A DNA stretch of 40,256 bases from JBGOUV01 sp041477815 (GTDB lineage Bacteria > Acidobacteriota > Terriglobia > Bryobacterales > JACQDG01), in the NCBI GenBank assembly GCA_041477815.1, contig JBGOUV010000008.1, forward strand, positions 1 through 40,256. Direction: 5' to 3'. Under the pieces are notes generated by a model. It did no database searches. It saw nothing but the letters and a program-made list of their open reading frames with translations, and was not told the DNA's origin. A program made the translations under genes and the position numbers. Positions 1 through 7,817 of this stretch are shown piece by piece; the first letter of the stretch is position 1; the number at the start of each line of letters is the position of its first letter.

Positions 1-904
1 CGCCAGCCAGACAAAGATTCCGCTCGCCGGTCGCCTGGTGGACGTGGCGCGCCATCCGCAGCATGGCCGTCTCGGTCACTTCCTGGACCGAGCGCGCCAG
101 ATCCATCTCGCGTTGCGTGAGCGGGGACTCGGGGGCGCGCGGCGGGCCACCGAACAAGCGGTCGAAAGCCGGGTTGGTCATAGTGAGACCCTGGCAGTAA
201 TGGAAGTAGCGCATGTTGAGGCGCAGGGAGCCGTCCTCGCGCAGGTCCACCAACTCTTCCAGGATTTTCTGGACGTAGCGGGGTTCGCCGTAGGGGGCCA
301 GACCCATGACCTTGTATTCGCCGGAGTTCACTTTAAATCCGGTGTAGTAGGTGAAGGCCGAATAGAGCAGGCCGAGGGAGTGCGGGAAGTGCAGCTCGGC
401 GGCTAGCTCCAGGCGGTTGCCCACGCCGCGGCCGTAACTGGAGGTGGCCCACTCGCCGACGCCGTCCATGGTGAGGACGGCGGCGGATTCGAAGGGCGAC
501 GGGAAGAAGGCGCTGGCGGCGTGGGACTCGTGGTGCTCGGTGAACAGCACCTGGCCCTCGAAACCGCACTGTTTGGCGATCCGCTCCTTCATCCAGAGCT
601 TTTCGCGGAGCCACAGCGGCATGGCCTGCAGGAAAGACCGGATTCCGGCCGGCGCGTAGTCGAGGTAGGTTTCGAGCAGGCGATCGAATTTCTGGAGCGG
701 CTTGTCGTAGAAAACCACGTAGTCCAGGTCGCGGGCGGTAATGCCGGCGTGGCGGAGGCAGAACTCCACGGCGTGGGCAGGAAAACGATGATCGTGTTTC
801 TTGCGGGTGAACCGCTCCTCCTGGGCGGCGGCGACGATGCGGCCGTCCTCGACCAGGCAGGCTGCCGAGTCGTGATAATAGGCGGAGAGTCCCAGGATCC
901 TCAT
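1..904 (-). CDS. Carbamoyltransferase (NodU/CmcH family), C-terminus cut by window edge
   Basis: About 301 residues are visible from an ATG at 904, and the gene continues past base 1. The protein starts MRILGLSAYYHDSAACLVED and continues with AAAQEERFTRKKH, the N-terminal signature of the TsaD/Kae1-like domain of NodU/CmcH O-carbamoyltransferases. Further on are HHESHAASAFF (metal/nucleotide-binding His motif, near residue 130), LTMDGVGEW and EYKVMGLAPYGEP. Family members transfer a carbamoyl group from carbamoyl phosphate, via carbamoyl-adenylate, to a hydroxyl on a sugar or natural product. The C-terminal carbamoyltransferase domain lies outside the window. The start overlaps the stop of the upstream GT2-methyltransferase gene by four bases (ATGA), so the two are probably co-translated and the substrate is probably a sugar. 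A second family member is at 17706-19433 and differs clearly in sequence. Confidence 0.93.
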   Translation of the reverse strand, partial: MRILGLSAYYHDSAACLVEDGRIVAAAQEERFTRKKHDHRFPAHAVEFCLRHAGITARDLDYVVFYDKPLQKFDRLLETYLDYAPAGIRSFLQAMPLWLREKLWMKERIAKQCGFEGQVLFTEHHESHAASAFFPSPFESAAVLTMDGVGEWATSSYGRGVGNRLELAAELHFPHSLGLLYSAFTYYTGFKVNSGEYKVMGLAPYGEPRYVQKILEELVDLREDGSLRLNMRYFHYCQGLTMTNPAFDRLFGGPPRAPESPLTQREMDLARSVQEVTETAMLRMARHVHQATGERNLCLAG

Positions 905-2433
905 GGCGCGGTGATCTCTCCGGCGGACATGGCGACGAGCCGGCCGCGCTCTTCGCGATAGGCGACCTTGTCGGCCACGATCACAAACTGGTAGGCAAGC
1001 AGGGCGCGGAACACGCGGGTGGCCAGGGTCAGGCACTCGAACGCGGCCCGGCCGATCCAGGTGCGGGCGAAGAGGGGGAATACCAGGGGGACCGGCAGGG
1101 GCGTGGGAGTCACCGAGCGGACCTTCCAGCCCGATTGGCGGACCAGCTCCAAGGCCGAGCGGAGCGTGAAGAACTGGAGATGGGCGCGATCCAGAATGCC
1201 CCGGCGGCCGTAAGGGAAGTATCCCAGCAGCAGCAGTAGGCGGATGAAGCCGTTGGCGATGTTGGGGACGGCGAGGACTACCTCGGCGTTGGCGGTGAGC
1301 TGGCGGGCGGCGCGGGCGAGGACATTGCCGGGATCGCGCAGGTGCTCCACCACGTCGGCGGCCACCAGGACGTCGAACTGCTGGCGTAGCTCGCCGAAGT
1401 CGCAGGTCTCCGGATCGGCCGCGAGCACGGCCACGCCGCGGCCGGCGGCCTGGGCGGCGGCCCGGGGGCTGGACTCGATGCCGACCACACTATGGCCGTC
1501 GGCCATCAGATCGGCAGCCAGTCGCCCATCGGCGCAGCCCAGCTCCAGGACCCGCGCCGGCGTCCGGCGTCGGAAATACTCCCGGATCACGGCATGACTG
1601 CTGTGTGGATATGGTTGATACTCATAAGTGGCGGCGGTTTCCGAGTCGCGCCGGTAGCGGTTGTCCCACACCAGTCCCATGCGGTGCAGACGGTAGCCCA
1701 GCGTGGTGCGGACGCAGTTCCAGGCGTATCCAATCCCGTTGACGTGGCAGATCTCTTCGCCGTAAAAGGTCGGGATAGGCACTTCGCGAATACGCAGGCC
1801 GGCGTTCTGGAACTGCAGAATGATCTGAGAGTCGAAATGCCACTCGTCCGAATTGACCAGGAAGGGAACCCGGCGCAGGCCGGCGACCCGGTAGGCGCGG
1901 TAGCCGGAATGAAACTCCGAGAGATGCAGGCCGGCCAGGCGGTTCTGCATCCAGGTGAGGATGCGATTGCCTACGAACTTGTAGAGGGGCATGCCGCCGC
2001 GCAGAGCGCCGAGGCCGCCCATGCGCGTCCCCATGACCAGATCGGCCTCGCCTTTCACGAGGGGCTCCAGCAGGGTCCACATGACTTCCGGGGCGTATTG
2101 GCCGTCGCCGTGGAGCAGGACCACCACGTCGAAGCCGCGGTCCATGGCATACAGGTACCCGCGCTTCTGATTGCCCCCATAGCGCAGGTTGCGGGTGTTG
2201 GCATAGATGCGGAGTTTCTCGAGCCCCTGTTCGGCCTTGAATTCGACGCCCGTCGCGAAGGTGTTGTCCTGGCTGCAGTCGTCGAAGACGTAGATTTCCT
2301 CGACCCGCTCGTACACCTCGGGCGGAATGCGGGAGATGGTGCGGGGCAGCAGCCGCGAGGCGTTGAAGGATATGACGAAGACGCCGATCCGGCCGGGATT
2401 CAGAGGTGTGGCGAACTGGTCTGGTGTGTCCAC
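901..2433 (-). CDS. Bifunctional GT2 glycosyltransferase / class I SAM methyltransferase
   Basis: A 510-residue fusion. Residues ~10-250 form a GT2 domain like dolichol-/undecaprenyl-phosphate sugar transferases, with FVISFNASRLL, FDDCSQDNT, the acidic motif LLHGDGQY near residue 108, and EFHSGYRAYR. Residues ~265-480 form a Rossmann methyltransferase with motif I LELGCADGR near residue 293 and DVLVAADVVEHLRDPGNVL. The GT half would move a sugar from a nucleotide donor, often to a lipid phosphate; the methyltransferase half would methylate a sugar or related acceptor. Such fusions are known in polysaccharide loci. The start is a GTG with no clear ribosome binding site. The gene is divergent from the amidotransferase at 2483 and shares 49 bases of upstream DNA with it. 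Its stop overlaps the carbamoyltransferase start. Acceptor and order of reactions are unknown. Confidence 0.9.
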   Translation of the reverse strand: MDTPDQFATPLNPGRIGVFVISFNASRLLPRTISRIPPEVYERVEEIYVFDDCSQDNTFATGVEFKAEQGLEKLRIYANTRNLRYGGNQKRGYLYAMDRGFDVVVLLHGDGQYAPEVMWTLLEPLVKGEADLVMGTRMGGLGALRGGMPLYKFVGNRILTWMQNRLAGLHLSEFHSGYRAYRVAGLRRVPFLVNSDEWHFDSQIILQFQNAGLRIREVPIPTFYGEEICHVNGIGYAWNCVRTTLGYRLHRMGLVWDNRYRRDSETAATYEYQPYPHSSHAVIREYFRRRTPARVLELGCADGRLAADLMADGHSVVGIESSPRAAAQAAGRGVAVLAADPETCDFGELRQQFDVLVAADVVEHLRDPGNVLARAARQLTANAEVVLAVPNIANGFIRLLLLLGYFPYGRRGILDRAHLQFFTLRSALELVRQSGWKVRSVTPTPLPVPLVFPLFARTWIGRAAFECLTLATRVFRALLAYQFVIVADKVAYREERGRLVAMSAGEITAP

Positions 2434-2482
2434 CGTAATACTGTTAGACTAGCAGTCGGAGCGGGGTAGTCTCAAGCCGTCC
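2434..2482. promoter_or_regulatory. Short divergent intergenic region
   Basis: Only 49 bases separate the start of the leftward GT2-methyltransferase gene from the rightward amidotransferase gene. Promoters for both must lie here or inside the opposing genes. It is AT-richer than its surroundings (TAATACTGTTAGACT at 2436-2450), but no convincing -35/-10 pair could be assigned to either strand, and neither gene has a strong Shine-Dalgarno sequence. Confidence 0.3.
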
Positions 2483-4417
2483 ATGTGCGGGATCGCAGGC
2501 ATTTTTGGGGAGTCGAACGAGGGATTGGCCCGCGAATTCTGCCGCATTCTGGAGCATCGCGGCCCCGACGACGCCGGTTGGTACTGTTCGGGGGCAGGGC
2601 CGGTGACCCTGGCCAACCGGCGGCTGGCCATCCTGGATCTTAGCCCGTTGGGACATCAGCCCATGGCCACGGCCGGCGGCCGGTACACGCTGGTCTACAA
2701 CGGGGAGCTCTACAACTACGCGGAGCTGGGCCGCGAAATGGCCGCCGCGGGACACCGCTTCCGCAGCCGCTGCGATACCGAAGTGCTGCTGGAGGCGCTG
2801 GCCCAGCGGGGCGCGGCGGTGCTGCCCGACCTGAACGGGATGTTCGCCTTCGCCCTGTGGGACGGCCAGGAGCGCCGCGGTCTGCTGGCGCGCGACCCCT
2901 TCGGGGTCAAGCCTCTGTATTACGCCGAGCTGCCGGGCGGCCGGCTGATTTTCGGCTCGGAGATCAAGGCCCTGCTGCTGCACCCCGACCTGGCGCCGGG
3001 GCTCGATCCGGCCGCACTGCAGGATTACCTGGCCTTCCTATGGACGCCCGAGCCGCGGACTCTGTTTGAAGGGATACGCAAGCTGCCGGCGGGGCACTGC
3101 CTGGAGTGGCGCGACGGCCGCTACGAGATACGCCGCTACTACGAGCTGCCGCCGGGCCCGATCAATCCCCCGATGGAGGACCACGAAGCGGCCCAGGCGC
3201 TACGAGACCATCTCCGCCAGGCCGTGCGGCGGCAGCGCGTGAGCGACGTGCCGGTGGGCCTGTTCCTGAGCGGGGGACTCGACTCGAGCGCGCTGCTGGC
3301 CGAGATGGCGGCCGACGGAGCAGCGGGCGAGATCCGCTGCTACACGGCGGCGTTCCCGACCGATGACAACGCCTATGACCAGTTCACCGACGACCTGCCC
3401 TACGCCCGCGCCGTGGCGCGACACTTCGGCGTGCGCTTAATCGAGTTCGACATCCGGGCCCAGGTGGCCGAGCTGCTGCCCCGGCTTCTCTACTACCTGG
3501 ACGAGCCCTTGGCCGATCCGGCCATCATCAATACGTATCTGATCTGCCGGCAGGCGCGTCAGGACGGGGCCATCGTGCTGTTGAGCGGCCAGGGGGCGGA
3601 CGAGCTGCTGGGGGGATACCGGCGGCACCTCGGTCCGCTGCTGAACGCGCGATGGCAAGGGCTCCCCCGGCCGGTGCGGGCGGCCATCGGAGGCCTCGCC
3701 GAGCGCCTTCCGGCGGGCCGCCCCGGAAGGCTGGGCGGCGTGTTGCGGCGGGCGCGTAAGCTCCTCGCGCCGCTGGCCAAGTCGCCCCTCGAGCAGTTCG
3801 CCGACTACTGTCAATGGCTCCGCGACGACCAGGTGCAGGCCGTGCTTCATCCCGATCTGACCCGGACCCTGGGCGGCCGCCGGCCCAGCCAAGGCACCCG
3901 CAAGCTGCTGGACGAGAGCCCTTCGCCCGGGCTGCTGGACCGCATGCTCTACCGCGACCTGAAAAGCTTCCTGCCCGCTCTGAATCTTACCTATACCGAT
4001 AAGATGGGAATGGCTGCGAGCGTGGAGGCGCGGGTGCCGTACCTGGATACCGAGTTGGCCGCCTTCGCCTGGCGCCTCCCGGAGCGGCAGAAGATCCGGG
4101 GACGCCGGGGCAAGTGGCTGCTGCGCGAGGCCATGCGTGGGGTGCTGCCGCCGGCGGTACTGGAGCGGCCCAAGACCGGGTTCGGCGCGCCGGTGCGCCA
4201 GTGGATGCGGCACGAGCTGCGCGAGATGGCCGGCGATCTGCTCTCGCCGGCGGCGCTGCGGCGAGACGGCTGGTTTTCGCCGGCCGGCGTGGAGACCTTG
4301 CGGGCCGGCTTCGAATCGGGTCAGGACGATCACGGTTATTCGCTCTGGGCCCTGTTGATGGTGCAACTCTGGCGCGAAACCTGCCTCCGCCAACCCGTCA
4401 CCGAGCCGCGCCCGTAA
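2483..4417 (+). CDS. asnB: Asparagine synthase-type glutamine amidotransferase
   Basis: 644 residues. The protein begins MCGIAGIFG, so Cys2 becomes the N-terminal nucleophile of the class II glutaminase domain (residues ~2-200, with HRGPDD, YNGELYNY and DTEVLLEAL). The C-terminal synthetase domain carries the PP-loop FLSGGLDSSALL near residue 262 and LSGQGADELLGGY near 367. The family uses glutamine and ATP to amidate a carboxylate. In polysaccharide loci such proteins often act on sugars or uronic acids rather than aspartate, so amidation of a glycan carboxylate is inferred. This is one of two paralogs; the other is at 14453-16369. It is the only rightward gene in the first 9.5 kb. Its last residues (TEPRP) and stop codon lie inside a repeat element that recurs at 6153-6194. 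It is convergent with the gene at 4482. Confidence 0.93.
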   Translation: MCGIAGIFGESNEGLAREFCRILEHRGPDDAGWYCSGAGPVTLANRRLAILDLSPLGHQPMATAGGRYTLVYNGELYNYAELGREMAAAGHRFRSRCDTEVLLEALAQRGAAVLPDLNGMFAFALWDGQERRGLLARDPFGVKPLYYAELPGGRLIFGSEIKALLLHPDLAPGLDPAALQDYLAFLWTPEPRTLFEGIRKLPAGHCLEWRDGRYEIRRYYELPPGPINPPMEDHEAAQALRDHLRQAVRRQRVSDVPVGLFLSGGLDSSALLAEMAADGAAGEIRCYTAAFPTDDNAYDQFTDDLPYARAVARHFGVRLIEFDIRAQVAELLPRLLYYLDEPLADPAIINTYLICRQARQDGAIVLLSGQGADELLGGYRRHLGPLLNARWQGLPRPVRAAIGGLAERLPAGRPGRLGGVLRRARKLLAPLAKSPLEQFADYCQWLRDDQVQAVLHPDLTRTLGGRRPSQGTRKLLDESPSPGLLDRMLYRDLKSFLPALNLTYTDKMGMAASVEARVPYLDTELAAFAWRLPERQKIRGRRGKWLLREAMRGVLPPAVLERPKTGFGAPVRQWMRHELREMAGDLLSPAALRRDGWFSPAGVETLRAGFESGQDDHGYSLWALLMVQLWRETCLRQPVTEPRP

Positions 4418-4435
4418 GGAAAGGGGCGCCGCCCC
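4397..4435 (+). repeat. Dispersed palindromic repeat, copy A
   Basis: The element reads GTCACCGAGCCGCGCCCGTA followed by AGGAAAGGGGCGCCGCCCC. The head matches copy B (6153-6194, opposite strand) and copy C (39843-39890); the tail is a short hairpin (GGGGC-GCC-GCCCC, 4423-4435). It overlaps the end of the amidotransferase gene and supplies its final codons TEPRP and stop. Read on the minus strand it encodes PYGRGSVTG. The hairpin lies between convergent genes and may also aid termination, but no T-run follows. Confidence 0.6.
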
Positions 4436-4481
4436 ACATTCACAGGAGCCAGGCCTCGGAAGCTCTTCGCGCTCTTTGTTG

Positions 4482-6146
4482 TCAGGGAACGCGATAGACG
4501 AAGATGGAATAGCCGGCGCGCCCGTCCGGCGGACGATTGCGAAACCAGGCAAAGTACTCCTGGTAGGCCTCGGGGAAGCCCAGACCCAGCAGGTTGTTGA
4601 CGCTGATGGCGTAGACTCCGGGGGGAGGTTCCAGCCGCTGGTCGGGCAGGGCGTTCCACGACCACGGCCAGGGTCCCAGATGGACTGCCAGCCGGGCAGG
4701 TTCCAGGTAGTTCTCCGGCACATCCATCCCCCAGTAATAGAGCTGGATCGTCGGCGGGGCGTCGCCCGCGGCCAGGTAGCGCGCGAGCTCCGGCAGGTTC
4801 TGGCCCCAGTCGAGGTTGCTGTCGGCCAGGTAGCGCCAGCCGTTGGTGGGGCCGCCGGCCCATTCATTGAAGTAGGCCAAGCCCTGGGGATAGATGCGGA
4901 CAGCGGCCACTGCCGCCCAGAACAGGCAGCCGGCCGCGAGGACTCGGGGAAGAGGCCGGCCGGCCAGAGCCCGTAGGGCGAAACCGGCGCACAGGATCAG
5001 GCACGGGAAAACCGGCAGGATATGACGAATACCCTGATGCATGCGGGACAGCGCGGCCGGGCCGAGGATCAGCGCCAGAGGAAGACACAGGAACACTTCG
5101 GCGGCGCCGGCCTGCCGGCGGACCACGCGCGCCAGCACGGCGACCAGACCCGCCAGCGACAGGATCTGCAAGCCGATCGGAAACTTCACCGCCCAGGCCA
5201 GGGGGAAGTACCACGGCTCCAGGCCCCGGGTGTGGCGGCCGGTCAGGTACCCCTCGCGCGCGTCGTCGGTCGTGTACCGCCACAGGCGGCCAAAGCGCAG
5301 AACGAACTCCGGCGGCCAAGGGAGGCCGCCGGCCACCGCCGTCACCGCCCTGCCGGGAAACCAGGGGGAGCGAATCTCGCCGACGCGCTGCAGCTCCTGG
5401 GGCTGGAGACGCCTTACCTGGAACTGATAGGCGGCCAGGATCCCCGTGTAGAGTGTTCCCAGAACCAGGACCGTTCCGGCCAGGCGCGGACCCTTGAAGA
5501 GGAACACGAGGATGGCCACCGGAACCAACAGGACGAGGTTTTGTTTGGCCAGAACGGCGAGAAGCAGAGCAAGCGTCAGGGCCAGGGCACCGGCCTTTCC
5601 GGGCCGCAGCCAGTACCGCCACGCCTGGTGCAAAAACAACAGGGTGGCAAAGGCCGCGGCGGCGTCGGACTTGAGCAGGGCGCCATGGGCCAGGAGGGTG
5701 GGTTCCAGGGTCAAGGCGAGGGCCAGGATCAGGGCGATGGCGTCTCCGAACAACTCCCGGGCCCAGCGCCACGCCAGCCAGACGGTGAGAATCGGAAAGA
5801 GGAGCAGGGGCGCCCGGCCGATCCACACCAGCTTACGGGCTCCGGCCGGACCGGCATCGGATAACATCCGCCGGCCGAGGTAGTAGGAATTCCGGGAAAA
5901 CTCCGGAGGGATGTTCCGGGGCAGAGGTACGCCGCAAAGCCGTGGGAGCCAGCCGCCGGCAATCCGCACCAGCAGGGGGGTATCGCCGATGGTGGAAGCC
6001 GGGCGGCCATGCCAGTATACGAAGGCCTCGGCCAGTTCGTTGGGCTCATCCATGGTGACGCCGGTCTGCCAGGCTTCACCGGCCAGCGCCGCGGCATAGG
6101 CGGCGAGCAGCAGGCCGAGCAGCCAGTGAGAACGAGAAGGGGTCAT
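4482..6146 (-). CDS. GT39-like (PMT/ArnT-type) membrane glycosyltransferase
   Basis: 554 residues with about ten hydrophobic segments. An acidic first loop (VTMDEPNELAEAF, residues ~30-42) corresponds to the catalytic Asp/Glu region of GT-C enzymes. The middle contains LLAHGALLKSDAAAAFATLL. The C-terminal third has GIRHILPVFP and a soluble tail starting DSNLDWGQNLPELARYL, ending GYSIFVYRVP. GT39-type enzymes use a polyprenyl-phosphate sugar donor and act on the periplasmic side. A clear paralog is at 22688-24307, sharing GxRHxLPVFP, YFN and NLDWGQ. The acceptor (glycan or protein) is unknown. It lies 30 bases downstream of the tandem unknown membrane genes and is probably co-transcribed with them; one copy of the dispersed repeat lies in that gap. 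Confidence 0.85.
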   Translation of the reverse strand: MTPSRSHWLLGLLLAAYAAALAGEAWQTGVTMDEPNELAEAFVYWHGRPASTIGDTPLLVRIAGGWLPRLCGVPLPRNIPPEFSRNSYYLGRRMLSDAGPAGARKLVWIGRAPLLLFPILTVWLAWRWARELFGDAIALILALALTLEPTLLAHGALLKSDAAAAFATLLFLHQAWRYWLRPGKAGALALTLALLLAVLAKQNLVLLVPVAILVFLFKGPRLAGTVLVLGTLYTGILAAYQFQVRRLQPQELQRVGEIRSPWFPGRAVTAVAGGLPWPPEFVLRFGRLWRYTTDDAREGYLTGRHTRGLEPWYFPLAWAVKFPIGLQILSLAGLVAVLARVVRRQAGAAEVFLCLPLALILGPAALSRMHQGIRHILPVFPCLILCAGFALRALAGRPLPRVLAAGCLFWAAVAAVRIYPQGLAYFNEWAGGPTNGWRYLADSNLDWGQNLPELARYLAAGDAPPTIQLYYWGMDVPENYLEPARLAVHLGPWPWSWNALPDQRLEPPPGVYAISVNNLLGLGFPEAYQEYFAWFRNRPPDGRAGYSIFVYRVP

Positions 6147-6152
6147 CGTAGA

Positions 6153-6194
6153 GGGGGCCGCCCCACGTTTTCGTCCTTACGGTCGCGGTTCCTT
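6153..6194 (-). repeat. Dispersed palindromic repeat, copy B
   Basis: On the minus strand it reads AAGGAACCGCGACCGTAAGG, a spacer, then GTGGGGCGGCCCCC. The head matches copy A base for base at most positions (ACCGCGACCGTAAGG against GCCGCGCCCGTAAGG), and the tail is again a GGGGC/GCCCC palindrome. It overlaps the 3' end of the gene at 6177-7817 and supplies its last codons KEPRP and stop. Read on the plus strand it encodes PYGRGSLL. It lies in the 30-base gap before the GT39-like gene. Confidence 0.6.
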
Positions 6195-7817
6195 ACTCAA
6201 GAGAAGCGCCACCAAAAAGTCGCGGTTTTCCAGCAGGGGCCGGCAGGCCGCCCGGTCGATGGGCAGGGCTTCGTGCTTATTGAATATCAGCAGGATCTTC
6301 TCCGGGTTGAAGCGCAGCGGCGCGGGCGCACCTGGGGCCGTGGGGCTCCACAAACGACGCGTCGCCTCCAGGAGGGCGTCGCGGTCCCGGTCGGTGAGGG
6401 GATTCATGAGCTTGGTGGCCAGCGGCTTTTGGGGTACGTACGCGGCCACCATCTCGTCCAGGTAGAAGTCGTTGGTGAGATACCCATACGAACGCCACTC
6501 GGGGCGGGCGAGCAGGTCGGCCACCTGGCGAAAGGCGGGATCCCAGGTATAGTAGGCGCGGGAGTCCGTGAAGTAGCGGTGGAGCTGGTAGAAGTTTTGG
6601 CCGCAACCTGTTGCCAGCGCGGCGGCGGCGAGGGCGGGAACCAGCCACCGGGGCACGCGACGAAGCTGATCCCGCAGCCAGAATCCCAGGTCTAGCAGGA
6701 AAACCACCGCAAAGGGCTCGATGAAGTAGGCCAGGTAGTGGTCGGGATGCAGTTTCCTGCCACTGAAGACCTGCTGGTTCATGGTGAGGAGCGAGGCGAG
6801 CCAAAACAGCAGCCACAGCCACGCGTTGGGCCAGCGACGCCGGGCCAACGCGGCCGTGACCAACAGGAAGAAGAGGCTGGGGAGCGCTCGGGGCAGGTCC
6901 GGGCGATGGGTGAACTGACCCATCCCCCGGAGGAAGGAGTCATGGGCCAGCGGGGAGCCGGAAGCGACGCCGGCCCAGACGGGAAGAGACGCCGCAGCCG
7001 CCAGCGCCGCCGCTCCGGCCGCCAGGAGCAGAAACCGGCGGCGGTCGCCCCCCCCGGGAGCCAGCCACACCGCCAGCGGCAGGCCGGCCAGCATGGCCAG
7101 GGCGAAGGTCCAGGAGTAGAAGTAGGCATAGAAATTCAGAGCCAGGACCGCGGCCAGGACCAGGGCTGGAGCCCGGCCCGGGCGCTCGCGCAGACGCGCC
7201 AGGGCGATCAGAAACGCCACGAACAGAGGGATGGAGAGCTGCGGATTGGTGGTGCGGGAGAAGATCGGCTGTTCCCACGGGGCGCCTCCCAGCCGATAGA
7301 TCCACCCCAGCACGTCGTACCAGTTGAACCACAGCACGGCGGCCACCGCCAGGATGCCAAACGACAGATCGGCGCGCAGCCGCCGGCCCAGCCAGAGCAG
7401 GGTCCAGGCGGTCAGGGCCGGAAACAGGAAGTCGGCCAGGATGAAGGCGGCGGCCACGCTGCCGGAGAAAGGAAGGGCCAACAGGGCCAGGACCAGGGGG
7501 CCCAGGCGGTCGCGCCAAAAGAGAGTGCGGGTCGGGATGGGATCGAGAACATACGGCTGATAGGTTTCAAGCGTATTGCCGGACAGCTCGCCGCGGAGCA
7601 CTTCCCGGGTAAAGCGGGCGTACTCGGTGGTTTCGTCGTAGGCGACGCTGGCGGGCAGGTACATGAATTTCGGCTGCGGACGCAGGCGGACGTAGATGGG
7701 ATTGTAGAGGAAGGGGCTGTAGTTGCCGCCCAGAGACACCAGACCGGTGAGGTGCGCCCCGGAGAAGGACAGGCCCACCAGGAGCGAAATCAGGGCGCAG
7801 GCGAGGCGGGGAGGCAT
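6177..7817 (-). CDS. Multipass membrane protein of unknown function (tandem paralog 1)
   Basis: 546 residues from ATG 7817 (MPPRLACALISLLVGLSFSG). A GTG at 7868 would add 17 residues that lack membrane character. It has roughly 10-12 hydrophobic segments and a soluble C-terminus. It is a clear paralog of the adjacent gene at 7790-9463. Shared signatures are DETTEYARFTREVLRGE, FWRDRLGPLVLALLALPFSG, TLLWLGRRL, MNQQVFSGRKLHPDHYLAYF, YGYLTNDFYL, YVPQKPL and a tail motif CRPLLENRDFLV. The Asp-Glu pair in the first periplasmic loop and the topology resemble GT-C glycosyltransferases, but I do not recognise a named family. It overlaps its upstream paralog by 28 bases. Its final codons come from repeat copy B. 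Location next to GT39-like and beta-helix genes suggests a role in surface glycan assembly; this is inference. Confidence 0.8.
   Translation of the reverse strand: MPPRLACALISLLVGLSFSGAHLTGLVSLGGNYSPFLYNPIYVRLRPQPKFMYLPASVAYDETTEYARFTREVLRGELSGNTLETYQPYVLDPIPTRTLFWRDRLGPLVLALLALPFSGSVAAAFILADFLFPALTAWTLLWLGRRLRADLSFGILAVAAVLWFNWYDVLGWIYRLGGAPWEQPIFSRTTNPQLSIPLFVAFLIALARLRERPGRAPALVLAAVLALNFYAYFYSWTFALAMLAGLPLAVWLAPGGGDRRRFLLLAAGAAALAAAASLPVWAGVASGSPLAHDSFLRGMGQFTHRPDLPRALPSLFFLLVTAALARRRWPNAWLWLLFWLASLLTMNQQVFSGRKLHPDHYLAYFIEPFAVVFLLDLGFWLRDQLRRVPRWLVPALAAAALATGCGQNFYQLHRYFTDSRAYYTWDPAFRQVADLLARPEWRSYGYLTNDFYLDEMVAAYVPQKPLATKLMNPLTDRDRDALLEATRRLWSPTAPGAPAPLRFNPEKILLIFNKHEALPIDRAACRPLLENRDFLVALLLSKEPRP

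Noticed and set aside
1492..2469. Long plus-strand frame of 325 codons opposite the GT2-methyltransferase
   Set aside because: Antisense shadow of a clear gene, with no domain similarity and no ribosome binding site.
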